This document shows, in pieces, positions 12,361 through 22,903 of a stretch of 64,000 nucleotides of DNA. The first letter of the stretch is position 1, and each line of letters opens with the position of its first letter. Origin of the DNA: Primula veris. Lineage: Eukaryota > Streptophyta > Magnoliopsida > Ericales > Primulaceae. The stretch spans positions 30,418,967 to 30,482,966 of the forward strand of contig OY821744.1 in the NCBI GenBank assembly GCA_963682055.1, in the 5' to 3' direction. Below the pieces are notes generated by a model. That model had not been told where the DNA came from, did not search any database, and saw only the letters and a program-made list of their open reading frames with translations. The position numbers and the translations under genes were made by a program.

Positions 12361-13130
12361 TTTGATTATAAGACTTTCGCATCATACAGAATTCGACAGG
12401 TACGTTGACAGGAGCACGCCAAGGTTTGTTTTTTGAGAGCCGCTAAATACTTCAAAATAGTTATTAGGTTTTGGTAACACGAATCTTTTATATTGGGAAA
12501 TATACATTTTCAAAAATCTTTATTTCTTTCGATACAACTACCATAAATATATACAAACGCCTCCAATTCTGCTTTGGGTCATTACCCCTATTAACTTTCT
12601 CTCTCTAACTTCACATATCACATTTGTCTCTCTCGTATCTCTCTCTTTCTCATGCTCTGCCTGCCAGTGCACCACCACCACCACGACTGGTGGTGCATCG
12701 TGACGGCAATGAAGCCTCTATCTCTCTCCAATGGTTATCTGTCTCTTCAATCTCAACTTTTTCTCCCTCCTCTCTATATATACAAGTTGAGCCAGATCTG
12801 TGTATTAAAAAAAATATTACGATTCATAAATTGAAAAAACAACAGACAAGAACGTCAGTTTTATTTTCAATATCTCTATATCCAAGATAGTGTAAATTTG
12901 ATAGAAGTTAATATAAAATAGCAAATACTAGTCACATGATTACCTCACTCTCACTTCAAATAAAAAAAAATGTGAAATTTCATTATTTGTGGTTGGTCTA
13001 AAAAAAATTGTTAAAATAGGAGGGTGTGGTTTGTAGGGGAAAAGTATGGGGAGTACAAAGAAGTCGCAACAAAAGTTCTTGGCTCTTGGTTTGAACGGAG
13101 TCGTGTCGGTGTTTCTGGGCTTAATGGTAC
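12361..13130. other. Non-coding spacer, AT-rich
   Basis: No supported gene. A short open frame from 12624 has no domain and lies in CT-rich, low-complexity sequence with a TATATATA stretch near 12775. Homology to the copy B flank ends near 12360, at a TTCTCCGAACCGGTTTGGAG motif that also ends the inverted-repeat element at 29965-31516. Confidence 0.6.
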
Positions 13131-13144
13131 AAAATAAGATTAGA

Positions 13145-13645
13145 TCGCAGACATAATTAGTGGCAGATTTTACTTCTCAGCGTCCTTATTGGGGACGCCA
13201 TGACGACAGATTTCAATTTTACTGACATATATTGTATTTAGCAATAGATTTCTAACAGATTTGCTCGTTCCTGATTTGAACCTTTTTTTGTAATGTCGGT
13301 CTTCTCGAGATTGATATTAGTACGCTTTGTCTATATCGCTTCTCGACAGTTTTTCTTGGGCCTTTCTCGGCCCATTTAAGCTCTTGTTGCACCACTTCAA
13401 TTGAGTCCTTTAACCTCTTGCAGTAACTCACTTGCCCAGCCTTGTGTATGTACCTACATTTCATATATTTATTTTTAAAATTTGATAAAATTAACGGGAT
13501 GCCTACTACATAATAAGGTTCTAGAGACGACCGATTCTGTTACAAATCTATCGATAAATGACAAATTCTCAGTAAAATAGAAATTTCTCGTCATGCCATC
13601 TGCAATTAAAGACACGTTTATTGCAATAGTAATAATGCGTAAATT
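13145..13645. mobile_element. Long-TIR element enclosing a gene fragment (Pack-TE-like)
   Basis: An inverted repeat of about 110 bp forms both ends: left 13145-13263 and right about 13540-13645, sharing GCCATGACGA, ATTTTACTGA and ATAGATTT blocks. A related end occurs alone at about 56409-56500. The interior is the last part of the FYVE-like pseudogene. A clear target-site duplication was not found. Confidence 0.55.
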
Positions 13646-13910
13646 CAACATCATCCGTGGAAGAATTAGTTACATAGGCGGCCCAGGAATGTTATAAACT
13701 TTAACATGCAAAATAGACATTTAAAAGCACTGCCGGCTTACGTTATGGTAATCATTTACATAATAACACATTATTATATTAGAATCTATCTATAGTCATA
13801 CACTCCAAACTTAAAAAAATATATATATATCTAGATCGGATCAACCGTGTGTGTGTAGGGGGGTGTTTTAATTTATAAAAGTAATGGATTATCACTCCCA
13901 ACTACTTTAT

Positions 13911-15062
13911 TGGAATTTGAACATCCCCATTTTTGCATCCTAACTCCGCCATTGTTGACACTAATTAGTTAACAAAAAAAAATATCAATATTTGTCAAAG
14001 GGTTGCAAAATAAACATTCATCCCAACTTTGGAATTTGAACATCCCCATTTTTTCGAATTCTATTCTAACTCCGCCATTGTTGACATGGATTGGTTGACA
14101 CTAAAAATTAGGGTTGTTCATCAAATCCGTCAATCCGTAAATCTGAACCAATTCGTTAGTTTGGTTTTAATTGGTTCGGATTTTTCATCAAACAATTTGG
14201 TTTAGTATTCAAAAAAATTCAATCCATTTTTAATGGGTTGGTTTAGGATTCTAAAGTGGTAATCCAAACCAAACCAATCCAATTCGTTCAATCCGTATCA
14301 AATCCGATCCATTAGCCCGTTTAAATCCGTACTAAATCCGGTCCAACAAAATTAAAAATACCTAAATATAACATACCATATATAAAAACATAAGTATTAA
14401 AAATACGTGTGCGTTGGTGCAATTTGAATGTGTGTATATAAAAACAAATCTGTACTAAATCCGGTTCAACAAAAATATGATCCATTGGTTTTGATAGTTT
14501 GAATATGTGTGTTGGTGCAATTTACGGCCACAGGCATTTTTGGCTGGTGTGAAGTCGTCAAAAATTTATTTACGCATTATTAATATTTATTTTTTGAGAA
14601 ATAGAAAGTTTATTTTTATTTTTTGAATCTTCACTATTTCTACTATCAATTATTTTTGTTTGATAGTTCTCAAAATTACACATCAATTTGTTTGATGACA
14701 TTTTTTTTCTTCTTTGAATGATTATGGGTTTTTAAGTTTTGTTGACATTTGGATGGCTTAGTGTTGTTTTTTCCTTTCATTTATGGTTTTTTATTATTAT
14801 GTTGTAATCACTCGTTTCATAAATCCGAATCCAATCTGAATCCGATCTAATCAGCAAATCCCCATCAAACCAAACCGATCTGTTGGTTTGGTCTGGTTTG
14901 GTCTGGTTTGGATTGGAAGTATGAGTGGTTTGGTTCGGATTCAAAAAATTACAATCTGTTATTAATGGATTGGATTAGGATTGAGGCTAATCTATTAAAA
15001 TTCGGACCCTGTATACCTCTACCAAAACTATTAATTGTCAAAGGGTTGCAAAATAAACATTT
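13911..15062. repeat. Direct repeat of about 115 bp, second copy split by a hAT-like insert
   Basis: The unit beginning TTGGAATTTGAACATCCCCA at 13911 ends GGTTGCAAAATAAACAT near 14018. A second copy starts at about 14029, is interrupted at 14108, and resumes near 15022 to end with the same GGTTGCAAAATAAACAT near 15060. The interruption is the 913-bp element at 14109-15021. Confidence 0.7.
14109..15021. mobile_element. Old non-autonomous hAT-like element
   Basis: The 913-bp insert is flanked by CTAAAAAT and CCAAAACT, an 8-bp target-site duplication with two mismatches. Its ends are TAGGGTTG and, inverted, TAGAGGTA. Both sub-terminal regions are rich in ATCCG/CGGAT and GGTTTGGT repeats in opposite orientation, as in many plant hAT relatives. 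The split repeat around it shows independently that it is an insertion. Confidence 0.65.
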
Positions 15063-15632
15063 AAAAGATCAGGGATGACTATGTGATGTACCAGGTATCG
15101 AGGCCGCCACATATATATAGAGTTATTACGTAGTGCATATATTAGAGTGAGAGGTATCCCCGGACGCCGCCCTTTCCCGCCGTCATGGTAGCCACTTATT
15201 TCGACCAACGCCATACTCATGCCGCCATATGGACTCTCCCACTGTACGGGCTTGGTTGATGACTTGGTAAATGATGTCGTGGATGTTGAATGTTCATGCC
15301 ATCTTATGGACTCTCTCAGTACGGGCAAGGTTGATGACTTGGCACCTTTTGACTTAGCATTTGATGGCGTGATTGTGAAGATAGGAGGCTCAAGTGTTGC
15401 TTTTTGGTTGATGATTTGGCCCACCACCGGATTGTTGTAGCGTTGATGGCCGTCGACTTTGTCAGTGGCCTCCAGGACCCTACTGAGGTCAAAGCTAGGA
15501 ATTGTAGTCAGAACTGGCGTTGGCGCCACATCATTTTGAGACGGGTTAATCTTAACTAATTTGTTAATGGAATCTAATGGGTCGGATTTTTTCCTCTCTA
15601 ATGGACCGGGTATGACCTCGGTCATGTCCCTG

Positions 15633-17740
15633 TATTGGTGGAACCAGGATTCAATTCTTGGGGCTTGAAATTTTTTTATTAGTACAATAATAATAAACGG
15701 TATAAAAAATCAAAGAAAACTGGAGATTAAAATTTCACTGACTTGTCCATTGATCTAAAATTTTCAATTGATACAGAAAAATTGACAACAAATACGAATT
15801 TATTAGTTTAAACTTTTTTTGTAATATGACTATGAAGCTGCACAAAAACATTTATTTATAAAATCTTGTAATAGTAGCTTAAAAATACAATTAATTAATA
15901 AAAACGTCAAAGAGTAAGCTAATGTTAATTAAATAAAAAGTAAAAAAATAATCACTAGATTCGAACTATACACAGTATGGACACAAAAACTTTATGTTTA
16001 CCATTTGAACTAAGTTACTATTTGTTTATTTGGGAGGCTATTTGTTGGTTTTTACTGTATCGAAAAGCAATAAATGAAAAGACAGGTACTGAATGGAAAT
16101 AAAAAATTTTATTTCTCATAAAAGGAATATAATTACAATTCTTGACTCATACAGAATTTTAAATTACACTAATTAAATTTCAGACAGATTTAATATAAAT
16201 TATTAAACTGCTGAACTGAATTATAATTGTTTAAAACTGTCAGACAGAATAGTATAATTACTAAACTGCTGGACTGCTTAACAATTAAAAGAAACTTACA
16301 GGCAGAATAGTATGATTAATAAGCTGCTGGACTGTTTCTGTAAATACTGGAAATTAAATTACAGAATTGAAAAATTACAGAATTGGAAAATACTGAATTG
16401 AAATTACATAATGTAAACAGTACTGAAATGTAAATACATAAAGGAAAAGACGAGGCAACTGCTGAGCAGTTTTTTTCTTAAACAAAATATTTCCCAAACC
16501 ACTTTGATGTTTGTGGTTCTAGGGACTTTGTTTCCAAGGTACAACGTCTGTCACTGAGTGGCTCGCGTGGAAACGACACCGAACCACATGTCGAGCTGTT
16601 GGTCGTGCGATTCTCTCTCTATATATGATGTAGTATGCTGTGTTGTGTGTGTTGCTAATTGTGTGTTTGCTGAGCAGTTTCCCTTAAACAATATTTCTCA
16701 AACCACTTTGATGTTTCTGGTTCTAGGGACTTTGTTCCCAAGGTACAATGTCTGTCACTGAGTGGCTCGTGTGGAAACGACACTGAACCACATGTCGAGC
16801 TGTTGGTCGTGCGATTCTCTCTCTATATATGATGTAGTATGCTGTGTTGTGTGTGTTGTTAATTGTGTGTTTGAATGAGAGGGGGAAGGCTGCCTAATTT
16901 TATTCTCATTGAATGCTGGCGTTTTAATTTGCTGGAAACTCTAGTGACTACTTTCGCGTAGAAACGACACCGAACCACATGTCGAGCTGTTGATCGTGCG
17001 ATTCTCTCTCTATATATGATGCAGTATGCTGTGTTGTGTGTTTGAATGAGAGGGGGAAGGCTACCTAATTTTATTCTCATTGAATGTTGGCGTTTCAATT
17101 TGCTGAAAACTCTATGGACTACTTTTGTATTTTATACTACTTTTGTATTTTTTTATACAAAACTCCCCAAGACCCAAGACATTCCCCATTTCCCAAATCA
17201 CAAATCCCAAATCCTAAATCCAAGCCCGATGCCCAGGACCCGAGCGAGCGCGTGTGGTACACACTAATACACTTAAGTGTATGTGGATATGATAGTTTAA
17301 CAACTAAATGAGTTGGACTTGTATATATATTGTAAAATTAACTCTTAATTCTTCAATATGGGATAACCATCAATGGTTTTCCATTTTTTTATTCCATTTT
17401 CCAGCATTAAGATTTTTCTTTCTTACGAGAACCCAACTTTGAAGCCGATTAATATTCACACTCATTCTCCGAATAGGTCATGCGATATACTGTTACAAAG
17501 CTCGTCACATGAGCTACTCAAACACATTGAGTACGGCATTAACAACTCTGTATTGTCACATGTAATATCGACTCGAAGTTGGTCATGTGACCATTCGGAA
17601 CACCCATGTATAAAACATGTTTTCCAACACTATTAACGTATAAAACCTTAAATCTCCAAATTTTTCTAAAAAAAAAAAATATTTTTAAAAATTTAGGGAT
17701 GGCGGTGGCACCCCTTTGCCACCCACTGGTTCCGTCCCTG
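15633..17740. mobile_element. 2.1-kb non-autonomous hAT-like element
   Basis: It is flanked by a perfect 8-bp duplication, TGTCCCTG, at 15625-15632 and 17741-17748. Its ends share an inverted GGAACCAG core (GGTGGAACCAGG at the left; CTGGTTCCGTCCC at the right). It interrupts the FYVE-like pseudogene. No transposase was seen inside. It carries a tandem-repeat block (16462-17110). Small open frames within it are not convincing genes. Confidence 0.7.
16462..17110. repeat. Overlapping tandem repeats of about 207 and 150 bp
   Basis: A 207-bp unit starting GCTGAGCAGTTT occurs at about 16462 and 16669. Its second half, from GAAACGACAC to TGTGTTTG, recurs a third time at about 16965, followed each time by GAATGAGAGGGGGAAGGCT and ATTTTATTCTCATTGAATG. 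Unit ends therefore overlap, which suggests at least two rounds of unequal duplication. Confidence 0.8.
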
Positions 17741-18859
17741 TGTCCCTGAACGTTAAACTACCATAATCATCGGGATGCCTGAATACATATCTTCTAGCTC
17801 TTTCAGCGCCCTAGCTAATGTCGTATGATCCACTATCAATATTATTTTTTCTAGTTAGGGAGATAGATAAATGAGAGGGCACGATGTGTGTTCTGGTTGA
17901 TGTTGGCAGAAGAGGAAGAAATAATTTGTATATGTAATGGGATATGAAAATGCCAAAAAGAGGCTAGGAAGGCCGGCAATTTTTTCTTAAAAAATATATA
18001 TTAGTGAAGTATAAAAAGGCCTTTCATGGTTTTCGTCTTTATGCATGACCAAATGTGTCACTTAATGGTGTCTATAAAGTATAATCTGCTCGATTTGTTT
18101 AGTATCTAGTTTCGTGAGTTAAAGCCTAAAGTTGCAATAAAGTTGAGTAATGCCCAGTTGCGCGCTTCTACTTTGTTGCCTTTGCTATATTAAGAAGCTA
18201 GTTTTTTTATATATATAAATTATTTGTGTTTTATAATCATTTGAAATCCCAAAGTCTATAACTTTTCAAGGTAAAATTCCATATACGTATGCAAGTTTTC
18301 CTCAATAATTAGTTAAATTTCATAAAATTCCTAACTATTACGTACGTAGTTAAGTGCAGTACATAGTACATACACGATTACATAACATAGATATAAGTTT
18401 GCCTAGTTTTCCCTTTACATATTTTTTTTAGCAATGCTGCATTTTTCTTACTATATTTGAGTTCATATAGGAAAAACATTCTAGTTAACCTTCATTGAAA
18501 GATCACAGTACTCGGGTTAAGTAGACATAATTGTATTATGTATACATCTAATTTAATGGCTTTATTTGTTTGAAGGAATTTATTAATGAAAGGGTTAGTC
18601 ATGCATAACTAGCTATAGGATCTTTTTAATTAAGAAAACAATGAAGCCATTCTCAAATCACATCACAGTTAGAGGAAGTCTATAAAAATATATAGGACTA
18701 ATTTGTAGGGCAAATTATAAAAATATATAGGACTAATTTTTAAATGGCAATCATTTGTTTCATGTGGTTTAATTTGTAGGCGAATAGAGTTATCGTTATT
18801 AGTACCTATCAACCATGCATATATAAGTGCATTCGTTTAATACTTGTACACTAGTAATC

Positions 18860-20288
18860 CAAAAGGGGTGCCAAACTCCTTCCTCTATAGGAGTACTCAG
18901 ACGTCTACTATATGGGTCATTGGATGTTTGTTTGTTAACTATTAAAGGCTTATAACTAGGGGTGGACTTTTTGTACCGATTTGTATCAACCGATCGATTT
19001 TCGAACCGAAACAAACAAATTGGTACCGAAAGTTCGGTATACCGACTTTTCGGTACGCTACAACCGAACCAAACTTTAAAAGTCGGTTCGGTTTCGGTAT
19101 CCATTTCGTATGTTTAGTATAATACCGAACCGAACCAAACATTAAAATTATAAAATATATAGAAATGTACACGTAGTTATAACTTACAAATAAATTGTCG
19201 TATAGTTTATTTTAATTTTTCTTACGACTTATTTTCCTATTTACGAAGCCAAATACAATAATTTCGTGTTTCTCCATTTTCTTGTCTAATATTTTAAAAG
19301 AATTCTTATTTTATAAGTGTTTACTATTTTAATCAATTCACAATAAATGTAGCAAATATAAGAATAGTTGTACACATTTTACTTTTGTACAAACTTTTTT
19401 GCTATTTTATTGTTATCAAGAATTATCTTTTAATAATAATAATGTTTCGGTATAAAACAGAAAACCGAATCGTACCAACTGAAAAAGTCGGTATACCGAA
19501 CTTTCGGTATACCGACTTTTTCGGTTCGGTTACGGTATAATTTTTTTCAAACCAAATAAGTTCGGTTCGGTATTGGTATATGGTCAAAAAAGTCGGTACC
19601 GTACCGAAGTCACCCCTACTTATAACAAAAGACATTATAAAAGAAAATTAGTATTAGATTAAAACTCATTTTTCTATTCCTTTCTCCACAGCAGTGTCGG
19701 TCTATTGCCTGCTATTTATTTCCCATATTTAAAGATCAGTTGATTGATGTATTTTCTCATTCTAAAGAAAATATGTAAATTTTAATAAATTTTGGATTTA
19801 AATTATGATTGTTTTCTTTTTTCTAATTTCGGAATCTAGGGAAAATTTCAATCATTATTATCGGATAGGGTTTGTTACCATTGATGTGTTTTAGACGGGA
19901 CCGGGTCACGTTTTGATTAAAAAATTATTATAATTAATATTTAATTGTAGACTAATCACAAGTTAAGGTTCAATATTTTTATTTGAGTTTTATCGTGTTA
20001 TAAGGGGTCATGTCCGTTTTGATTAAAAAAAATGATTATAATAAATATTTTTTTTGTTTTAATTAATATTTAATTTTATTATAGTCACAAATAAGGTTCT
20101 ATATTTTTAGTTTGATTTTTATTATGTTATAAATGAAAATTGTATGTATATATGTAGTATATGGTCCATTTTTGTTTTATAACGTAATTGAATCTTAGCA
20201 TTTCATCCTATATAAAATCATCTAATGGCCAAATACAGTAGCCGTCTGAGTACTCTCCTTCTAAGGAGGAGTCTGGGGCACCATTTCC
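18860..20288. mobile_element. Non-autonomous Mutator-like element with 9-bp TSD
   Basis: The element lies between two copies of CTAGTAATC (18851-18859 and 20289-20297), a 9-bp duplication typical of Mutator-like elements. Terminal inverted repeats of about 65 bp share GGTGCC, ACTCCTT and GAGTACTCAGACG blocks. A hAT-like element is nested inside, and a tandem duplication of about 130 bp lies near 19915-20150. No transposase frame was seen. Confidence 0.75.
18957..19618. mobile_element. Nested hAT-like MITE with 8-bp TSD
   Basis: The 662-bp element begins TAGGGGTGG and ends CACCCCTA, and is flanked by perfect CTTATAAC copies (18949-18956 and 19619-19626). Sub-terminal regions are packed with CGGTATACCGA and GGTTCGGT motifs in both orientations. 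Short frames within it are not genes. Confidence 0.85.
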
Positions 20289-20297
20289 CTAGTAATC

Positions 20298-21471
20298 TAC
20301 TAATTTACTGATGGGAGGAATTTTCAGAGGAAAATGAGACAATATCTTGTATGATACAATAGTAATGAACAAGTAACCATGATATTTTAACATAAATTAT
20401 ATTTCATTCGCAATTATAAAACTTTATCAGGGATAATCACATAATTATTTGGAAAATTTGTAATCTATGTCGAGTCAAGATAGCAGGTTTGTTTATGGTC
20501 GCAATGGGAAACAAATAGATTTAGACTGTCGAATTCGATATACATTACCACAATTTTGAAGTCTCGACACTTGATTATCATAAGCCAATTGTGGCAAAAC
20601 GAGTACTACCGGTTTTGTTTTCTTGGTGTGGTTTTTCACCCCGTGTTTTGTTTTAAAAATAAATAAAAAATAAAATATGGGTTTTCCACACAATTAATTA
20701 AAAAAATATCATAACAATGTTCCGTTTGTCTTGGGTTTTTGTAGCTCTTTCGCAGGGAAGGTTGATTACATAAATTAATTTCTAATACATTAAGAGAAAA
20801 AAGACAAAATGGGCTTACATCTTAAATTTCCTACTTGTCTTATGTCCCATATATAGATGTCATAAAAAGATTTCATTTCATTCCAGAGTACATGATTACT
20901 GTGTTAAAAGTACTCACAAGAGCTTACGTTTTCCAATATTACATAACGTTATTTGCTACACCAAATGGTGACTAGGAAGAGCCTGAATAAGATGATGATA
21001 AACTCTTATCATTTATATATATATATATATATAAATGATTGGAATACCTCACTTCTTTTATTTTATTAATGATGGAAAAAATAAAAATTAGAAACAGTGA
21101 GATACGTGATTCTACTGGTATCGAAATTACATTTCCATAGTTAGTTTTTTGAAAATTGCATTGCCATAGTTAATTACTTACAGTAAGCACTCCCAGTAAC
21201 TCCAATAATTGTGACTTTTTGTAATTTTCAACCATAAATTTTCACTAAATTTTGTTAAAAGTGATGATTTGACACCAATCATGTTTCTAATTTTTCCATT
21301 TAATATGTTTATGTAAACTTGGCACCTATTAGTATGTAGATATAGTGTAAATTTAAGTATCATAATATGTACTGGAAGCATAATTAAACATTGGTGTATT
21401 TTATTTCATTACCGTTTTTTGTCAGTAATTAACATTAACACATTAATGCATCAAGCATCAATATTGTGAAT
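20298..21471. other. Non-coding spacer with an AT palindrome
   Basis: No supported gene. At about 21009-21040 there is a perfect palindrome: ATCATTT, a TA run, then AAATGAT. The short frames here (for example near 20500-20690 and 21180-21380) show no recognisable domain. Confidence 0.6.
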
Positions 21472-21620
21472 TGCGCACAAACTGCCTATAGCAAATAAAT
21501 CCCTAGACCGTATTTAATAATCATATAAAACACTACGCTATCGCTTTTAATCAAATATTAGAATGAAATGATTGATTCCGAAATTCAAACACCAAAGGCT
21601 GAATAAATTGATACCATCAC

Positions 21621-21884
21621 TGGGCTAATAGCCATAACAAATGAGAAGTTATACGACTCAACTCCAACATAACTACTCTAATATAGCTAGCTCTTTTCGG
21701 TACTTGAATATTTCCCAACCGCTCTGGTGCATTTAACCCCCACTTGCATATCATAAGGATTTCGAACAACTTCTTCAAATACAGTATGAGGAAGTACCGC
21801 TTGTGAAACCTGATCAATGTCCACGGGCATATTAGCTAAATGGCAATTGGCGCATACAATACGCCCAGTAGCTTCTCGTTGAGT
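21621..21884 (-). pseudogene. Plastid-derived insert: ndhH fragment fused to petA fragment
   Basis: Read on the minus strand, 21884 to about 21740 encodes part of plastid cytochrome f (petA), including the haem-binding CANCH in [12 protein letters not shown] and the later [13 protein letters not shown] and PYDMQ. It then runs directly into about 21732-21621, encoding part of plastid NDH subunit H (ndhH): [14 protein letters not shown] and [14 protein letters not shown]. In plastomes these genes are far apart, so two pieces were joined before or during insertion. Both are short and have substitutions; neither can make a working protein. The insert is absent from copy A. Confidence 0.85.
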
Positions 21885-22576
21885 ATTATATATATAGTAG
21901 TATTTTTTTTGATAATACTAGTGTACTATATAATACTCCATGAGAAAAAATAAACCATTTATTTGTTTATTCCAAAAAAAAATTCTTCATTTCCTCTAAA
22001 ATCATAGCTTAATATCATTTGCAGTTTTTGACAAAGTTATTAATTTGCCTTTAAAGTTTGTTGTTTCAGTACTACTTGGAGAAAAAGATTTCTAACATAA
22101 GAAAGCACTTATTTCATTTTGTGGGTAACTCTTATTTTAGCAGTAACATTTTTAACTCATTTCAACAGAATCTATTATTATGTATAAACTTGCTTCCAAT
22201 CTAGCATTTTAAACTTTTGCAGTCAGCCCTCATGCTATCGAATTTTTACAATCAACCTCGTGTGTGAAGGGGAATAACTATGTTCAATGGAAACTTTTAT
22301 TAAATATGTTTAGTTGAGATCGATGCTTCCGAAGACTGTTTAGAAAAAGATCTACTTCGCGCTAATTACACAGATAGAGCTTACACATTTGACGCCATTA
22401 TCAAACCTCTTAACAATATGCTTTATCAATGTTTTTGCTTCTTAAAACATTGACTAGATTAGGGAAAAACATATTTATGACTAATGTGAAACCAGTCAAC
22501 TGCCATATTAGATCTTCGAAACTGTTCGTTTTAATGGGAATTTGGCACCAAACAATAAAATAAACCATCCAAAAAT
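21885..22576. other. Rest of the insertion specific to duplication copy B
   Basis: This stretch has no counterpart in copy A. A GNNYVQWK-like reading near 22270 resembles the start of a copia-type gag, but the frame breaks at once, so I do not call a gene. Homology with copy A resumes near 22577 (TTCCAAACTATTCATTGA). Confidence 0.4.
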
Positions 22577-22903
22577 TCCAAACTATTCATTGAGCACAAT
22601 GTTAAAACATTGGACATCCAACTACAAAAGATCATAATGTGTTAATTTACATTAGAGACTTAATCGGCATGATCTACATTACGACTAACAATATTCATCA
22701 AATATGATTTATGAAGTGATATAAATCACCAAACATAATTAACATGATTCATGAAAACTTTTAAACCTTATCTACCAAAACCTGTAGCAAATTTACAGTT
22801 TTACATAACTTGACTTGTCTCAAATACATTATACAACATTAAACATTTTCTGGTATTAATTTAACAACAAAACCAAAACGCACACTTGCCTTCAGTGCAT
22901 TGT

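Larger units (their letters stand above)
13252..17839 (-). pseudogene. FYVE/PHD-type zinc-finger protein pseudogene, broken by transposons
   Basis: Three blocks on the minus strand lie in gene order. Block 1 (17757-17839) reads ALKELEDMYSGIP and then needs a one-base shift to continue DDYGSLTFRDM. Block 2 (about 15060-15625) continues MTEVIPGP and ends HDGGKGRRPGIPL and IYMWRPRYLV. Block 3 (13264-13464) reads RYIHKAGQV and QQELKWAEKGPRK. I recognise these as landmarks of a plant FYVE/RING/PHD-type zinc-finger family whose members carry RRPGIPHSNIC, a Cys-rich finger and ELKWAEKGPRRSGE. The zinc-binding cysteines after RRPGIP are lost, a 72-bp duplication sits near 15220-15330, and a 2.1-kb hAT-like element splits blocks 1 and 2. 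Family identity is from memory and would need a search. Confidence 0.6.

Noticed and set aside
12624..12890. 88-aa frame with Pro/Ser-rich start
   Set aside because: Lies in CT-rich low-complexity sequence, overlaps another frame of equal merit, and shows no domain.
13252..13464. Independent 70-aa gene
   Set aside because: Its ELKWAEKGPRK block identifies it as the last piece of the FYVE-like pseudogene, not a separate gene.
15219..15440. Plus-strand 73-aa frame
   Set aside because: Shadow of the minus-strand pseudogene block.
15940..16030. tRNA-like GATTCGAAC motif
   Set aside because: No cloverleaf arms around it; this sequence is common in plant repeats.
22265..22500. Copia-type gag start (GNNYVQWK-like)
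   Set aside because: Only about eight residues agree before the frame breaks; too little to call.
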